The translations under genes and the position numbers were made by a program. The notes beneath the pieces were generated by a model. The model ran no database searches. It had not been told where the DNA came from and saw only the letters and a list, made by a program, of their open reading frames with translations. Positions 43,053-51,806 of a stretch of 64,000 nt of DNA are shown one piece after another. This DNA is from Bacillus salipaludis (GTDB taxonomy: Bacteria; Bacillota; Bacilli; Bacillales_B; DSM-18226). The stretch covers positions 310,001-374,000 of the forward strand of contig NZ_SMYO01000002.1 in assembly GCF_004358205.1 (NCBI RefSeq), read 5' to 3'. Position 1 is the first letter of the stretch. Every line of letters begins with the position of its first letter.

Positions 43053-45083
43053 GTGAGAGCCGTGACCCCAAATGTAATCATGCTTGTCGTATTAATAGCC
43101 GTTACGGCCCTCGCAGCGTTTGCTGCCTGTGCCATACTGTCCAACAGGCTGGGTTCAAGCGAGCAAAAAAAGAAGTTTCGGAAGCAAACAGAACTAGAAA
43201 CCGAAATCAAAAAAGCTAAACAAGACTTGCTCCATACGATTCAAAAGCAGCAAGGGTTAACCTTAAAATATGTAAAAAGCGACGATCGATACATTCATAC
43301 TTTGTGTGAAGGAGAACTGCTAGCCAAATTAGGACTTTCTTCTGAAGCAGTCGTAGGAAAAGATTTACGTGATTTTTTGCCACAGAACTATGCGGAAGAA
43401 AAGCTTCAGTCCTATCGAAAAGCCTGGGAAGGGGAGCAGGTAAACTACGAGCAAAGACTAAATGGAGTCGACTACCTAGTGAGTTTACGCCCGGTTTTCG
43501 AGAATGGCCAAGTGGTGGAAGTGATTGGTTCGGGTGTTGATATTACCCCGCAAAAGGAACACGAAAAAAGACTGAAAGAATCATTTGCCTTAGGCAGAAC
43601 GTTAATTGATAGTCTGCCACTCGGCATCCTTGTAGTGGATCAAGAGAAGAAAATCATCGCGATCAACGAGGCGTGCGGCAAAATGTTTCAATTAGACCAA
43701 CCGATTCAGTCCTACATGGGAAAAAATGTGGCAGATTACCACCATGTTTATTTTGAACATGTCGAAAAAGAAGGAAAAAGGGTAGGGGAAATGATCCGGA
43801 ATCATCAGCCCGTAGTGGATGAAGTCTCCTTTAAAGGCGGAAGAATCCTGAGGAGAAGCTACCGCCCTTTTTATATGGAGGAGGAGCTAAAGGGCCATCT
43901 ATGGACATTTGATGACATTACCGAGCGAAAAAGAATGGAGTTGGCCAATCGAAAGGCTAAGGAAGAAGCAGAAAAAGCGAATCAAGCCAAATCCGAATTC
44001 CTCTCCAATATGAGTCATGAACTGCGGACACCGTTAAATGGAATTCTTGGATTTTATCAGCTGCTGGAATTGGATGAAACGCTGAACGATAAGCAGCGGG
44101 GATTTGTGGAGGAAATCGGGAAGGGCGGACGCCATCTGTTAGAGTTAATCAATGAAATCCTCGACCTTTCCCGAATTGAAGCGGGAAAACTAAAAATTTC
44201 GGCGAAGAGGGTTAACATTAACGAAATGATGAAGGAGTGCATCGATTTCACCAGTCCATCGGCCCATCAGAAAGGAATCCACATCAGCTATCAAGAAAAT
44301 GCCACATCAAACCAATATGTGGTGGCAGATCCCGTTCGCTTGCGGCAGATTATCTTGAATTTAGTAGATAATGCGATAAAATACAATCGAGAGAACGGGG
44401 AAATTTTTATCGAATATACGAGCCAGGAGGGTTTTCTCACCGTTCATATCCGAGATACCGGTATTGGCATAGCAAAGGAAAAACAAGATGTGGTGTTTGA
44501 ACCCTTCTATCGGATTAACCATTCCTCTGTTGAAGGGACAGGAATCGGACTTTCGGTCGTCAAGCGTCTTCTGACCTTAATGGGCGGTGGGATGGGGGTA
44601 GAAAGCGAGATCGGCAAGGGCAGCGATTTTTGGTTTAGCCTCCCAGTGGCAAGTTATCATGAGGGATCAAAAGAAGATACAACTGAGCAGGCTGTCAAAA
44701 AACCCCAAAAACCGAAGGGGACAAAAGTATTATATATCGAGGACAATCTCGCCAATATACAATTGGTACTTGAAATTTTTGAGACGCTTGAGGGAGTATC
44801 GCTGATCTCAGTGTTAACCGGAGCGGAAGGAATCGTAGCAGCCCGAGAGCAAATGCCTGATGTAATCCTATGTGATCTCCATCTCCCGGATATAAGTGGA
44901 TTTGAAGTCCTCAAGGTATTAAAAGCAAATCGGAAGACCGCCAACATCCCGATTCTGGCGGTAAGTGCGAATGCGATGGAGGAAAACATCCATCGGGCAA
45001 GGGAGGCCGGTTTTTTGGAATATATCACAAAACCGCTGGATATTGCCTCTTTTATTCAGCAAATTTCCAAGTATTTAGTTTAA
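43053..45083 (+). CDS. hybrid sensor histidine kinase (PAS-PAS-HisKA-HATPase-REC)
   Basis: 676 residues. One N-terminal membrane segment (about 5-28) is followed by a coiled stretch, two PAS domains (about 60-170 and 175-295), HisKA with His322 in SNMSHELRTPLNG, HATPase (about 410-535; LVDNAIKYN, DTGIGIAKE, GTGIGLSVVKRL) and a C-terminal receiver (about 555-676) with phospho-acceptor Asp608 in CDLHLPD. Phosphate probably passes from His322 to Asp608 and on to another protein. The LytTR regulator downstream is the obvious partner. GTG start; a second GTG three codons later is an alternative, and the ribosome binding site is weak. Confidence 0.85.
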   Translation: MRAVTPNVIMLVVLIAVTALAAFAACAILSNRLGSSEQKKKFRKQTELETEIKKAKQDLLHTIQKQQGLTLKYVKSDDRYIHTLCEGELLAKLGLSSEAVVGKDLRDFLPQNYAEEKLQSYRKAWEGEQVNYEQRLNGVDYLVSLRPVFENGQVVEVIGSGVDITPQKEHEKRLKESFALGRTLIDSLPLGILVVDQEKKIIAINEACGKMFQLDQPIQSYMGKNVADYHHVYFEHVEKEGKRVGEMIRNHQPVVDEVSFKGGRILRRSYRPFYMEEELKGHLWTFDDITERKRMELANRKAKEEAEKANQAKSEFLSNMSHELRTPLNGILGFYQLLELDETLNDKQRGFVEEIGKGGRHLLELINEILDLSRIEAGKLKISAKRVNINEMMKECIDFTSPSAHQKGIHISYQENATSNQYVVADPVRLRQIILNLVDNAIKYNRENGEIFIEYTSQEGFLTVHIRDTGIGIAKEKQDVVFEPFYRINHSSVEGTGIGLSVVKRLLTLMGGGMGVESEIGKGSDFWFSLPVASYHEGSKEDTTEQAVKKPQKPKGTKVLYIEDNLANIQLVLEIFETLEGVSLISVLTGAEGIVAAREQMPDVILCDLHLPDISGFEVLKVLKANRKTANIPILAVSANAMEENIHRAREAGFLEYITKPLDIASFIQQISKYLV

Positions 45084-45148
45084 TGCATAGTTTCCGATAG
45101 AGAAGCCAAAATATGGATGGATAGGCTTCGTTTAAATGGGGGATCAAA

Positions 45149-45880
45149 ATGGATGAGATTAAGGTGGTCATTGCCGATGACGATCCTTCTTCGAGAATGC
45201 TTTTAGCACAATTTACACAGCTTTTGCCCGACTATATCGTTGCCGGGGAAGCAGCCAACGGCAATGAGTTGCTTGAATTAGTCATGAAAGAAAAACCGGA
45301 AATTGTTTTATTGGATATCCAGATGCCGGACCTAAATGGTGTGGAGGCAGCAAGGGCCTGTAAAATGATGGCTCCTTCTGTTCATATCATTTTTACAACG
45401 GGTCACGAAGAGTATGCAGTGGAAGCGTTTAACCTTTCAGCCGTGGATTATCTAGTCAAACCGATCGAGCGGACCCGCTTTTTTATGGCGCTGGAAAAAG
45501 CAAAGAAGTCTGTGGAAATAGTGAAGGCTATCGAAGCAAGAACGGCAAAGAAGGAATGGAAAAGGCTTGCGATTAAATCGAATCAAACCTTTGTCTATCT
45601 CCCTGTGGAAGAGATTCTTTTTATAGAAAAAGAGGGAAGGAAATCGGTTATTCATACGGTGGATGAGCGGTTTGTAACGCATGAATCGCTTCAAGAGCTT
45701 GCGGATCGGCTTCCTGATTATTTTCATAAAACCCACCGTTCCTATCTGGTAAACTTGAAGAAAATAGTTAAAATCGAGGCATTAGGCGAGACCTATTCGG
45801 CACACTTCGCCAACTGTGAAAAAACAGCCTATATTTCAAAATTGAAAATCCACGAAATTCATCGATTGATGGGGACGTGA
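45149..45880 (+). CDS. LytTR-family response regulator
   Basis: 243 residues. The receiver domain (1-120) has the acidic triad ADDDP and Asp56 in LLDIQMPD; the switch region includes YAVEAFNLSAVDYLVKPI. The C-terminal LytTR DNA-binding domain (about 138-240) shows LPVEEILFIEKEGRKSVIHT and FHKTHRSYLVNLKKI. Such regulators bind direct repeats upstream of secretion, competence or cell wall genes. It lies 65 bp after the hybrid kinase, forming a two-component pair. A decayed copy of its 3' part lies 450 bp downstream. Confidence 0.87.
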   Translation: MDEIKVVIADDDPSSRMLLAQFTQLLPDYIVAGEAANGNELLELVMKEKPEIVLLDIQMPDLNGVEAARACKMMAPSVHIIFTTGHEEYAVEAFNLSAVDYLVKPIERTRFFMALEKAKKSVEIVKAIEARTAKKEWKRLAIKSNQTFVYLPVEEILFIEKEGRKSVIHTVDERFVTHESLQELADRLPDYFHKTHRSYLVNLKKIVKIEALGETYSAHFANCEKTAYISKLKIHEIHRLMGT

Positions 45881-45882
45881 AG

Positions 45883-45915
45883 AGGTCTTTTAACGTGAGT
45901 TAAAGGCCTTTTTAA
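45883..45915 (+). terminator. terminator of the LytTR regulator gene
   Basis: AGGTCTTTTAAC pairs with GTTAAAGGCCT, followed by TTTTTAA. A similar but decayed hairpin follows the pseudogene at 46481-46512. Confidence 0.8.
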
Positions 45916-45944
45916 TTTAGAAATTTCAGGGTCTGTTTAACTAG

Positions 45945-46025
45945 GTTGTTGCTTTCCACTCCGGGTACAAGAAGTTCGTGAGCGGTCCGGGGAGCCAACT
46001 CGTCGCTTCGCTCCAATCAGCGTTG
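45945..46025. repeat. truncated remnant of the Bacillus GGAGCGG intergenic repeat
   Basis: GTTGTTGCTTTCCACTCCGG, GGTCCGGGGAGCC and CTCGTCGCTTCGCTCCAATC correspond to parts of the element at 33161-33289 (minus orientation) with rearranged spacing. Confidence 0.55.
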
Positions 46026-46289
46026 TTTCCTAAGTCGACATTGACCTTTAACACCTAGATTGATTTGTCCATTTAATATAATATAGCAATCCTATTAAAT
46101 TTCACCAACATCATATAGCCCTGGATGTCAAAGACTCCTCACTTTATACCTCCTTTACCGCATTTCAATCCGGTATTCCCCCATATGGGGACCTTTATAT
46201 TTAAAATTGTAAATTTAGTGTTAAGATTATCTATGGTTTATTCCAATGCTTCATAAGTAGTGGTACTCTTAATCTAGTTGACGTATAGT

Positions 46290-46475
46290 AGATGAGTCTT
46301 TTGGACTACATACCTCTTCTGTATCCTTGAGGAAGGGTTTCCCGAAACTCACTGTTCCTATGAAGTGAACTTTAAGAAATAGAAGCCTTAGGATTCGGCA
46401 CATTTCGACAACTCAGAAAAACAACCTATATTTCTAAATTCAGAATCAACAAGGTTCATCGATTGATTGGGACAT
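46290..46475 (+). pseudogene. decayed 3' copy of a LytTR response regulator
   Basis: The segment aligns with the end of the intact gene at 45660-45880. Shared blocks include CTCACTGTTCCTAT (compare CCCACCGTTCCTAT), ATTCGGCACATTTCGACAAC, ACAACCTATATTTCTAAATT and GGTTCATCGATTGATTGGGA. Several deletions and frameshifts, including TAG within the helix region, rule out translation. The receiver domain part is not recognisable. The terminator hairpin was duplicated along with it. Confidence 0.75.
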
Positions 46476-46663
46476 ATGGAAGGTCTTTTTCATTAAGTAA
46501 AAGGCCTATTTGCTTCGAATAACAATACCATTTTATGGAAAAAAGACCCTCTGAGGATGAAAATATGCCAATTTCCTCATCCCCCTTCTAATTTCTTACA
46601 AAAAGGTGTTTAATAGAGTATGTGATAAATATTCGATATCTTACGAAAAACAATGACAATTTG

Positions 46664-46672
46664 TGATATAAT
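46664..46672 (+). promoter_or_regulatory. extended -10 promoter of the BY-kinase cassette
   Basis: TGATATAAT gives an extended -10 (TGnTATAAT) about 40 bp before the modulator gene. The -35 region is weak. The flanking TTGTG and CACAA are symmetrical and could be part of an operator. Confidence 0.5.
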
Positions 46673-46711
46673 ACACAACAGTGTTTTGAGTCAATTATTT
46701 AGGAGGACAAA

Positions 46712-47434
46712 ATGGAAGAGACCATAAGTTTAAAAGAATTGTTGGAGACCTTGAAAAAACGTATCGTTTTGATCATTTCCATCACACTAATCGCGGCAAT
46801 CGCTAGCGGTGTCGTGAGTTACTTTTTAACCCCAATCTATCAAGCTTCTACACAAATTCTTGTAAACCAAGCAAAAGATAAAAACGCACTTTATAACTAC
46901 AACGAAGTACAAACCAACCTGCAATTAATCAATACCTACAATGTCATTATTACAAGCCCGACGATTTTAGATAAAGTGGCAGAAAAACTCGATTTGAAGA
47001 TGACGTCGGAGCAACTGAAGGGGAAAATTACAGTAGGCAGTGAAAAGGATTCGCAGGTTGTGAATGTCACAGTTCAAGACGCAAATCCTAAAGTAGCAGC
47101 AGATATCGCAAACACAACTGTAGAAGTGTTTCAAAAATATACAAAAGAAAATATGAAGCTCGATAACGTAAGTGTTTTAGCAAAAGCCACGGTTGATGAA
47201 AATCCATCACCTGTAAAACCAAGACCGTTATTAAATATTGCCATTGCGATTGTTGTTGGATTGATGGCAGGGGTAGGACTTGCATTTTTACTTGATTACT
47301 TTAATAACACGCTTAAAAACGAACAAGATATTGAAAAAATCCTAGAACTTCCGATTTTAGGGGTTATTGCGACAATCGATGATCAAAAACTTGAAGATGC
47401 TCAGGCACGTAGAGCAAAAAGAAATGCGGGGTGA
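46712..47434 (+). CDS. Wzz-type tyrosine kinase modulator / chain length determinant
   Basis: 240 residues. A Wzz domain with an N-terminal membrane helix (about 18-40), an extracellular part containing IYQASTQILVNQ and TSPTILDKVAEKL, and a second membrane helix (about 172-195) preceded by the proline-rich PSPVKPRPLL. The short cytoplasmic tail activates the kinase encoded next, as for TkmA/YveK/CapA. Controls polymer length in capsule or EPS synthesis. ATG follows AGGAGG. Confidence 0.87.
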   Translation: MEETISLKELLETLKKRIVLIISITLIAAIASGVVSYFLTPIYQASTQILVNQAKDKNALYNYNEVQTNLQLINTYNVIITSPTILDKVAEKLDLKMTSEQLKGKITVGSEKDSQVVNVTVQDANPKVAADIANTTVEVFQKYTKENMKLDNVSVLAKATVDENPSPVKPRPLLNIAIAIVVGLMAGVGLAFLLDYFNNTLKNEQDIEKILELPILGVIATIDDQKLEDAQARRAKRNAG

Positions 47435-47439
47435 GACAG

Positions 47440-48144
47440 TTGGCTCTTAGAAAGAAAAATAAAACAAATAGCAAAGATTCAAGCAGAAAACTTGTGACGA
47501 TGATTGACCCGAAATCGCCAATCTCTGAACAATACCGGACCATTCGTACAAATATTCAATATTCAGCAGTAGACGGTGATATGAAAACCATCATGGTGAC
47601 TTCATCTGGTCCGGCGGAAGGAAAGTCAACAACCGCCGCAAACCTTGCTGTTGCGTTCTCGCAACTTGGTAAAAAGGTATTGCTTGTCGATGCCGACCTT
47701 CGGAAACCGACGGTACACCATACATTTAGAAAAAACAATATCAACGGGTTTACAACCGTATTAACAAAACAATCAACACTTGAAAAGACTGTTCTCGACA
47801 CACTGGAAGATGATCTATTCATCTTAACTAGCGGACCAATTCCACCGAACCCTGCAGAACTATTAAGCTCGAAGTCAATGGAGCAATTTATGATCGAAGC
47901 CAAAGAAATCTTTGATTATATCATTTTCGATACACCACCATTATTAGCGGTTGCAGATGCACATATTTTAGCGAATCAATGCGATGGATCTATTCTTGTG
48001 GTATATAGTGAAAAAACTGAAATCGCTCAGGCGAAAAAGAGTAAGGAACTGCTAGGAAGTGCTCAGAGCAAGCTATTGGGCGTTGTGTTAAACCACAAAG
48101 AGGTACAAAAGGGCGAATATTACTATTATTATGGTGCGAAATAA
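47440..48144 (+). CDS. bacterial tyrosine kinase (BY-kinase)
   Basis: 234 residues. Walker A in SSGPAEGKSTTAAN, Walker A' in LLVDADLRKPTVH and Walker B in YIIFDTPPLLAVADA are arranged as in CpsD/CapB/PtkA, and the C-terminus ends in a tyrosine cluster (GEYYYYYGAK) for autophosphorylation. The TTG start, five bases after GGGGTGA, gives MALRKK, the same beginning as B. subtilis PtkA; a GTG three codons earlier would overlap the preceding gene. Together with the modulator and the phosphatase it regulates polysaccharide production. Confidence 0.87.
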   Translation: MALRKKNKTNSKDSSRKLVTMIDPKSPISEQYRTIRTNIQYSAVDGDMKTIMVTSSGPAEGKSTTAANLAVAFSQLGKKVLLVDADLRKPTVHHTFRKNNINGFTTVLTKQSTLEKTVLDTLEDDLFILTSGPIPPNPAELLSSKSMEQFMIEAKEIFDYIIFDTPPLLAVADAHILANQCDGSILVVYSEKTEIAQAKKSKELLGSAQSKLLGVVLNHKEVQKGEYYYYYGAK

Positions 48145-48243
48145 CAAATTTCGACAAAATCCCACCCTTTACCTAAAATTGCGACAGTGATACTATTAAA
48201 AATGTCATAGAATGTTAACAATTTGTTGAAAAGGGTGGGACTT

Positions 48244-49008
48244 ATGATTGATTTGCATTGTCATATATTACCTGGTATAGACGATGGGGCAAAGGATCTA
48301 TCAGTGAGTATAAAGATGGCCAAGAAGGCTGTCGAACAAGGGATCCACATCATTGTGGCTACTCCCCACCATTTAAATAACAAATATGAAAACCCAAAAC
48401 AACAGATTATTAAAAAAGTAGAAGAACTAAATCAGGCATTAAAGGAAGAGAAGGTTGATTTAAAAATCCTTCCGGGGCAAGAAACCAGAATCTTCGGTGA
48501 AGTTTTGGATGCCTATGAGATTGGAGAAATACTGCCGGTTAACCATACCCAATATATCTTAGTGGAATTTCCATCAGGTCACGTCCCGCGATATACAGAA
48601 AGGTTATTTTATGACTTGCAAATGAGCGGACTGATCCCAGTGATTGTCCATCCGGAACGGAACCAAGAAATTATTGAACAGCCAGAAATTCTCTATCAAC
48701 TTGTGAAAAAGGGAGCATTGTCCCAAGTCACTGCAGCAAGCATTACGGGGGACTTTGGGAAAAAAATCAAAAGCTTTTCTCTCCAGTTGATTGAAGCGAA
48801 CCTCACCCATTTCATTGCTTCCGATGCCCATAACACAAGCAAACGTACATTTAAAATGCGAGAAGCATTCGATATTGTTCAAGCAAAGTACGGGAACGAC
48901 TTCATTTATATGTTTGATGAAAATGCAACTTTCTTAATAGAAGGTCATCATGTCTATAAAGAAGTACCAGAAAGGGTCAAAAAGAAAAAGCTCTTTAAAT
49001 TCTTTTAA
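48244..49008 (+). CDS. PHP-family tyrosine-protein phosphatase
   Basis: 254 residues. The metal-binding PHP motifs are seen: DLHCHILPGIDDGA at the start, TPHH near residue 40, PGQETRIFGEV, HPERNQEI and DAHNTS near residue 197. This is the YwqE/CpsB/PtpZ manganese-dependent phosphatase that removes phosphate from the BY-kinase tyrosine tail. ATG is about five bases after GGGTGGGA; upstream in-frame codons are excluded. It is the third gene of the regulatory cassette. Confidence 0.87.
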   Translation: MIDLHCHILPGIDDGAKDLSVSIKMAKKAVEQGIHIIVATPHHLNNKYENPKQQIIKKVEELNQALKEEKVDLKILPGQETRIFGEVLDAYEIGEILPVNHTQYILVEFPSGHVPRYTERLFYDLQMSGLIPVIVHPERNQEIIEQPEILYQLVKKGALSQVTAASITGDFGKKIKSFSLQLIEANLTHFIASDAHNTSKRTFKMREAFDIVQAKYGNDFIYMFDENATFLIEGHHVYKEVPERVKKKKLFKFF

Positions 49009-49049
49009 CTTAGTAAGCCGATGAGAATTTACCCAATTAATGATTCATT

Positions 49050-49190
49050 ATCAGGTATTTTCACCTGATCGGCGATGCTTCCTGTCCGTTATCCATGGGA
49101 GCACTCGGTCATACTGTGGGAGGAAACAGTAATCCTCCTTAGGCGCGAGTCGTCAAGAGTGTGATGTGAGGGCGGGTTAGATGCCCACTT
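49050..49190 (+). ncRNA. structured leader resembling the EAR (epsC) antitermination RNA
   Basis: A GC-richer island within an AT-rich intergenic region contains several short helices: ATCAGGT/ACCTGAT (49050-49069), GCTTCC/GGGAGC (49077-49102), GGAGG/CCTCC (49119-49138), GCACTC/GAGTGT (49101-49162) and GGGC/GCCC (49170-49186). It sits between the BY-kinase cassette and the polysaccharide genes and before a strong terminator, the same genetic position as the EAR element of B. subtilis eps, which allows RNA polymerase to read through terminators. Identification is by context and helix pattern, not by a covariance search. Confidence 0.6.
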
Positions 49191-49202
49191 AATAACTAAA
49201 AC

Positions 49203-49267
49203 AATAAATATCTAATGAAAGAATAAGTGTGAAAGCACTTGCAATTCCATTAGATATTTATTTTTTT
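49203..49267 (+). terminator. strong terminator in front of galU
   Basis: A perfect 15-bp stem AATAAATATCTAATG (49203-49217) with its complement (49248-49262), an inner AAGTG/CACTT hairpin and a T-run. Since all polysaccharide genes lie beyond it, it probably works as a control point with the upstream RNA. Confidence 0.85.
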
Positions 49268-49317
49268 GCGAAGGCATTTAGATACACGAAAAATACACTA
49301 ATAAGGAGGAGTTATCT

Positions 49318-50211
49318 TTGAAAAGAGTAAGAAAAGCCATTATCCCAGCAGCTGGACTGGGTACAAGATTTTTACCAGCAACAAAAGCAATGCCAAAGGA
49401 AATGCTACCAATTGTTGATAAGCCAACCATCCAATACATAGTGGAGGAAGCAGTTGCATCCGGTATCGAGGATATTATCATTGTAACAGGTAAAGGAAAA
49501 CGGGCGATTGAGGATCATTTTGACTATGCACTTGAGCTCGAGCAGAACTTAGTCGAAAAGGAAAAATACGACTTATTAGATCGTGTTCAATATTCTACTA
49601 ATCTTGCAGATATCCATTATATTCGCCAGAAGGAGCCAAAAGGACTAGGACATGCTGTCTGGTGTGCTCGGAACTTTATAGGAAATGAACCCTTTGCCGT
49701 TTTATTAGGCGATGATATTGTTCAAAGTGAGACTCCATGTTTACGCCAATTAATCAATCAATATGAAGATACCTTCTCATCAGTGATTGGAGTTCAGACC
49801 GTTTCTGAATCAGAAACTCACCGGTATGGAATCATCGAACCTTCTTCACAAGAAGGGCGCCGTTATCAGGTTAGTAACTTTGTAGAAAAGCCCAAATCAG
49901 GGACAGCACCTTCTAATCTAGCGATAATGGGGCGTTATGTTTTAACACCTGAAATCTTCATGTTCCTAGACCGTCAAGAAAAAGGTGCAGGAGGAGAAAT
50001 CCAATTAACGGATGCAATCCACCAATTAAATCAAATACAACGTGTTTTTGCATATGATTTTGAAGGAAAACGATATGATGTAGGGGAGAAGTTGGGATAT
50101 ATCACAACGACTATTGATTTTGCTCTTCAAAATAATGAATTAAGGGAAGAACTAAAAAAATACATGAGAGAAATATTAGAAAAAGACTTCCAATTGTTAG
50201 GGGAGAAATAA
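49318..50211 (+). CDS. galU: UTP-glucose-1-phosphate uridylyltransferase
   Basis: 297 residues. The nucleotidyltransferase signature [26 protein letters not shown] is at the N-terminus (shown here by its GLGTRFLP core), followed by [24 protein letters not shown] and [11 protein letters not shown]. It makes UDP-glucose for glycosyl transfer and is equivalent to GtaB. The TTG start has AAGGAGG eight bases upstream. First gene after the leader terminator. Confidence 0.9.
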   Translation: MKRVRKAIIPAAGLGTRFLPATKAMPKEMLPIVDKPTIQYIVEEAVASGIEDIIIVTGKGKRAIEDHFDYALELEQNLVEKEKYDLLDRVQYSTNLADIHYIRQKEPKGLGHAVWCARNFIGNEPFAVLLGDDIVQSETPCLRQLINQYEDTFSSVIGVQTVSESETHRYGIIEPSSQEGRRYQVSNFVEKPKSGTAPSNLAIMGRYVLTPEIFMFLDRQEKGAGGEIQLTDAIHQLNQIQRVFAYDFEGKRYDVGEKLGYITTTIDFALQNNELREELKKYMREILEKDFQLLGEK

Positions 50212-50214
50212 GTG

Positions 50215-50886
50215 ATGGAACAAATAAAGAAACAGACAGTAGTTGAAATTAGTTATAAAGAAGACACTTCACCTGGTTACATTATTGGGAAAAGGATAAT
50301 TGATATTATTGGGGGAGTAATGGGGATTCTTCTAACTTTACCAATCCTATTTATTATTATGAGTTTTTATTTATTTGGAACAAATAAGGGGCCAATTTTT
50401 TTTAAACAAATTAGAATTGGAAAAAACGGTAAGAAATTTTATATTTACAAGTTTAGATCAATGGTAGTAGATGCTGAGACTAGGTTAAGAGAAAATAATG
50501 AATTGTATAATAAATATGTAAGAAATAATTTTAAATTAGATCCAAGTGAGGACCCTAGAATAACACCATTTGGCCGATTTATTAGAAAAACCAGTTTAGA
50601 TGAAATCCCTCAATTTATTAATGTAATAAAAGGGGATATGAGTCTAGTAGGACCAAGACCTGTGGTAGAGGAGGAATTAGAAGAATACAAAAATAAGAAA
50701 GAAGATTTTTTGAAGGTAAAGCCTGGAATTACCGGTTATTGGCAAGTGAGCGGTAGAAGTAATGTTGGGTATCCAGAACGTGTTGATATTGAACTTTTTT
50801 ACGTCTATAATAAAAGTTTATTTTTAGATATTAAAATTCTTTGTGCGACAGTAATTCAAGTATTAAAACGAAAGGGAGCATATTAA
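50215..50886 (+). CDS. priming sugar-phosphate transferase
   Basis: 223 residues. One N-terminal membrane helix (about 28-50) precedes the bacterial sugar transferase domain: GPIFFKQIRIGKNGKKFYIYKFRSM-type entry (core KFYIYKFRSMV), RITPFGRFIRKTSLDEIPQ, DMSLVGPRP, and GITGYWQVSGRS. Enzymes of this family attach the first sugar-phosphate to undecaprenyl phosphate, starting repeat-unit assembly. The ATG immediately after an overlapping GTG is chosen. The stop overlaps the start of the next gene (TAATG). Confidence 0.88.
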   Translation: MEQIKKQTVVEISYKEDTSPGYIIGKRIIDIIGGVMGILLTLPILFIIMSFYLFGTNKGPIFFKQIRIGKNGKKFYIYKFRSMVVDAETRLRENNELYNKYVRNNFKLDPSEDPRITPFGRFIRKTSLDEIPQFINVIKGDMSLVGPRPVVEEELEEYKNKKEDFLKVKPGITGYWQVSGRSNVGYPERVDIELFYVYNKSLFLDIKILCATVIQVLKRKGAY

Positions 50887-51806
50887 TGGAGAAAAAAGTA
50901 GTTTCTGTATTAATTCCAACTTACAATGCGGGGACAGAGATAATAGAAACTTTATCCAGATTATATGATCAGGAATTGGATCCAAATTTTGAGATGGAGA
51001 TAATAATTGTTGATTCCTCGTCAACTGATAATACTGTTAGTTTGATAAGAACGAAATATCCTAATATAACTTTAAATGTAATTGAAAACAAGGACTTCGA
51101 TCATGGAGGAACTAGGAACTATTTAATGTCTATATCAAAAGGAGATTATCTGTTATACATGACACAAGATGCAATCCCTTATGACAAAAGGATGGTTAAA
51201 AATTTATTAACAGCATTTAGTGACCCAGATGTATTTATTTCATTTGCAAGACAGATTCCAAAAAAGGATGCAAATCCTTTGGAGATTTTTGCAAGAAATT
51301 TTAATTACCCCTCAAAGTCAATTGAAAAGAATTTAAATAGTATTGAAACACTGGGTATAAAGACTTTTTTTAACTCGAACGTATGTAGTATGTATAGAAG
51401 GGAAACCTTTTTAATATATGGTGGCTTTCCAGAAAAGGTTATTTTAAATGAAGATATGATTCTCGCTTCTAAAGTAATATTTGGAGGAAAAAAGGTTATC
51501 TATAATGCTGAATCAAAGGTGCTACATTCTCATAATTATAGAATTAAGCAGGTTTTCAAAAGATATTTTGATATAGGAATGGCGTTTAATGAAACTTCTG
51601 ATTTATTCAAAGATGTTTCTAATGAAAAAGAGGGTTTTAAAATGATTATTAATCAAACGAAATTTTTAATTAAGACTAATAATTTGAAAATGATACCCTA
51701 CTCATTTTGTGAGGTTATTTTTAAATACTTAGGTTATAGACTAGGCAAGGCTCATAAAATTTTTCCAGATTCACTTAAAAGGAATATGTCAGCTTATATG
51801 AAATGA
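50886..51806 (+). CDS. family 2 glycosyltransferase (rhamnosyltransferase-like)
   Basis: 306 residues of GT-A fold. VSVLIPTYNAGTEIIETLSR opens the nucleotide-sugar domain, VDSSSTDNT follows, and DHGGTRNY with MTQDAIP forms the metal-binding region typical of the rhamnosyltransferase subgroup. Given rmlABCD in the same locus, dTDP-rhamnose is a likely donor. The ATG overlaps the previous stop, and the stop overlaps the next start (ATGA). Confidence 0.82.
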   Translation: MEKKVVSVLIPTYNAGTEIIETLSRLYDQELDPNFEMEIIIVDSSSTDNTVSLIRTKYPNITLNVIENKDFDHGGTRNYLMSISKGDYLLYMTQDAIPYDKRMVKNLLTAFSDPDVFISFARQIPKKDANPLEIFARNFNYPSKSIEKNLNSIETLGIKTFFNSNVCSMYRRETFLIYGGFPEKVILNEDMILASKVIFGGKKVIYNAESKVLHSHNYRIKQVFKRYFDIGMAFNETSDLFKDVSNEKEGFKMIINQTKFLIKTNNLKMIPYSFCEVIFKYLGYRLGKAHKIFPDSLKRNMSAYMK

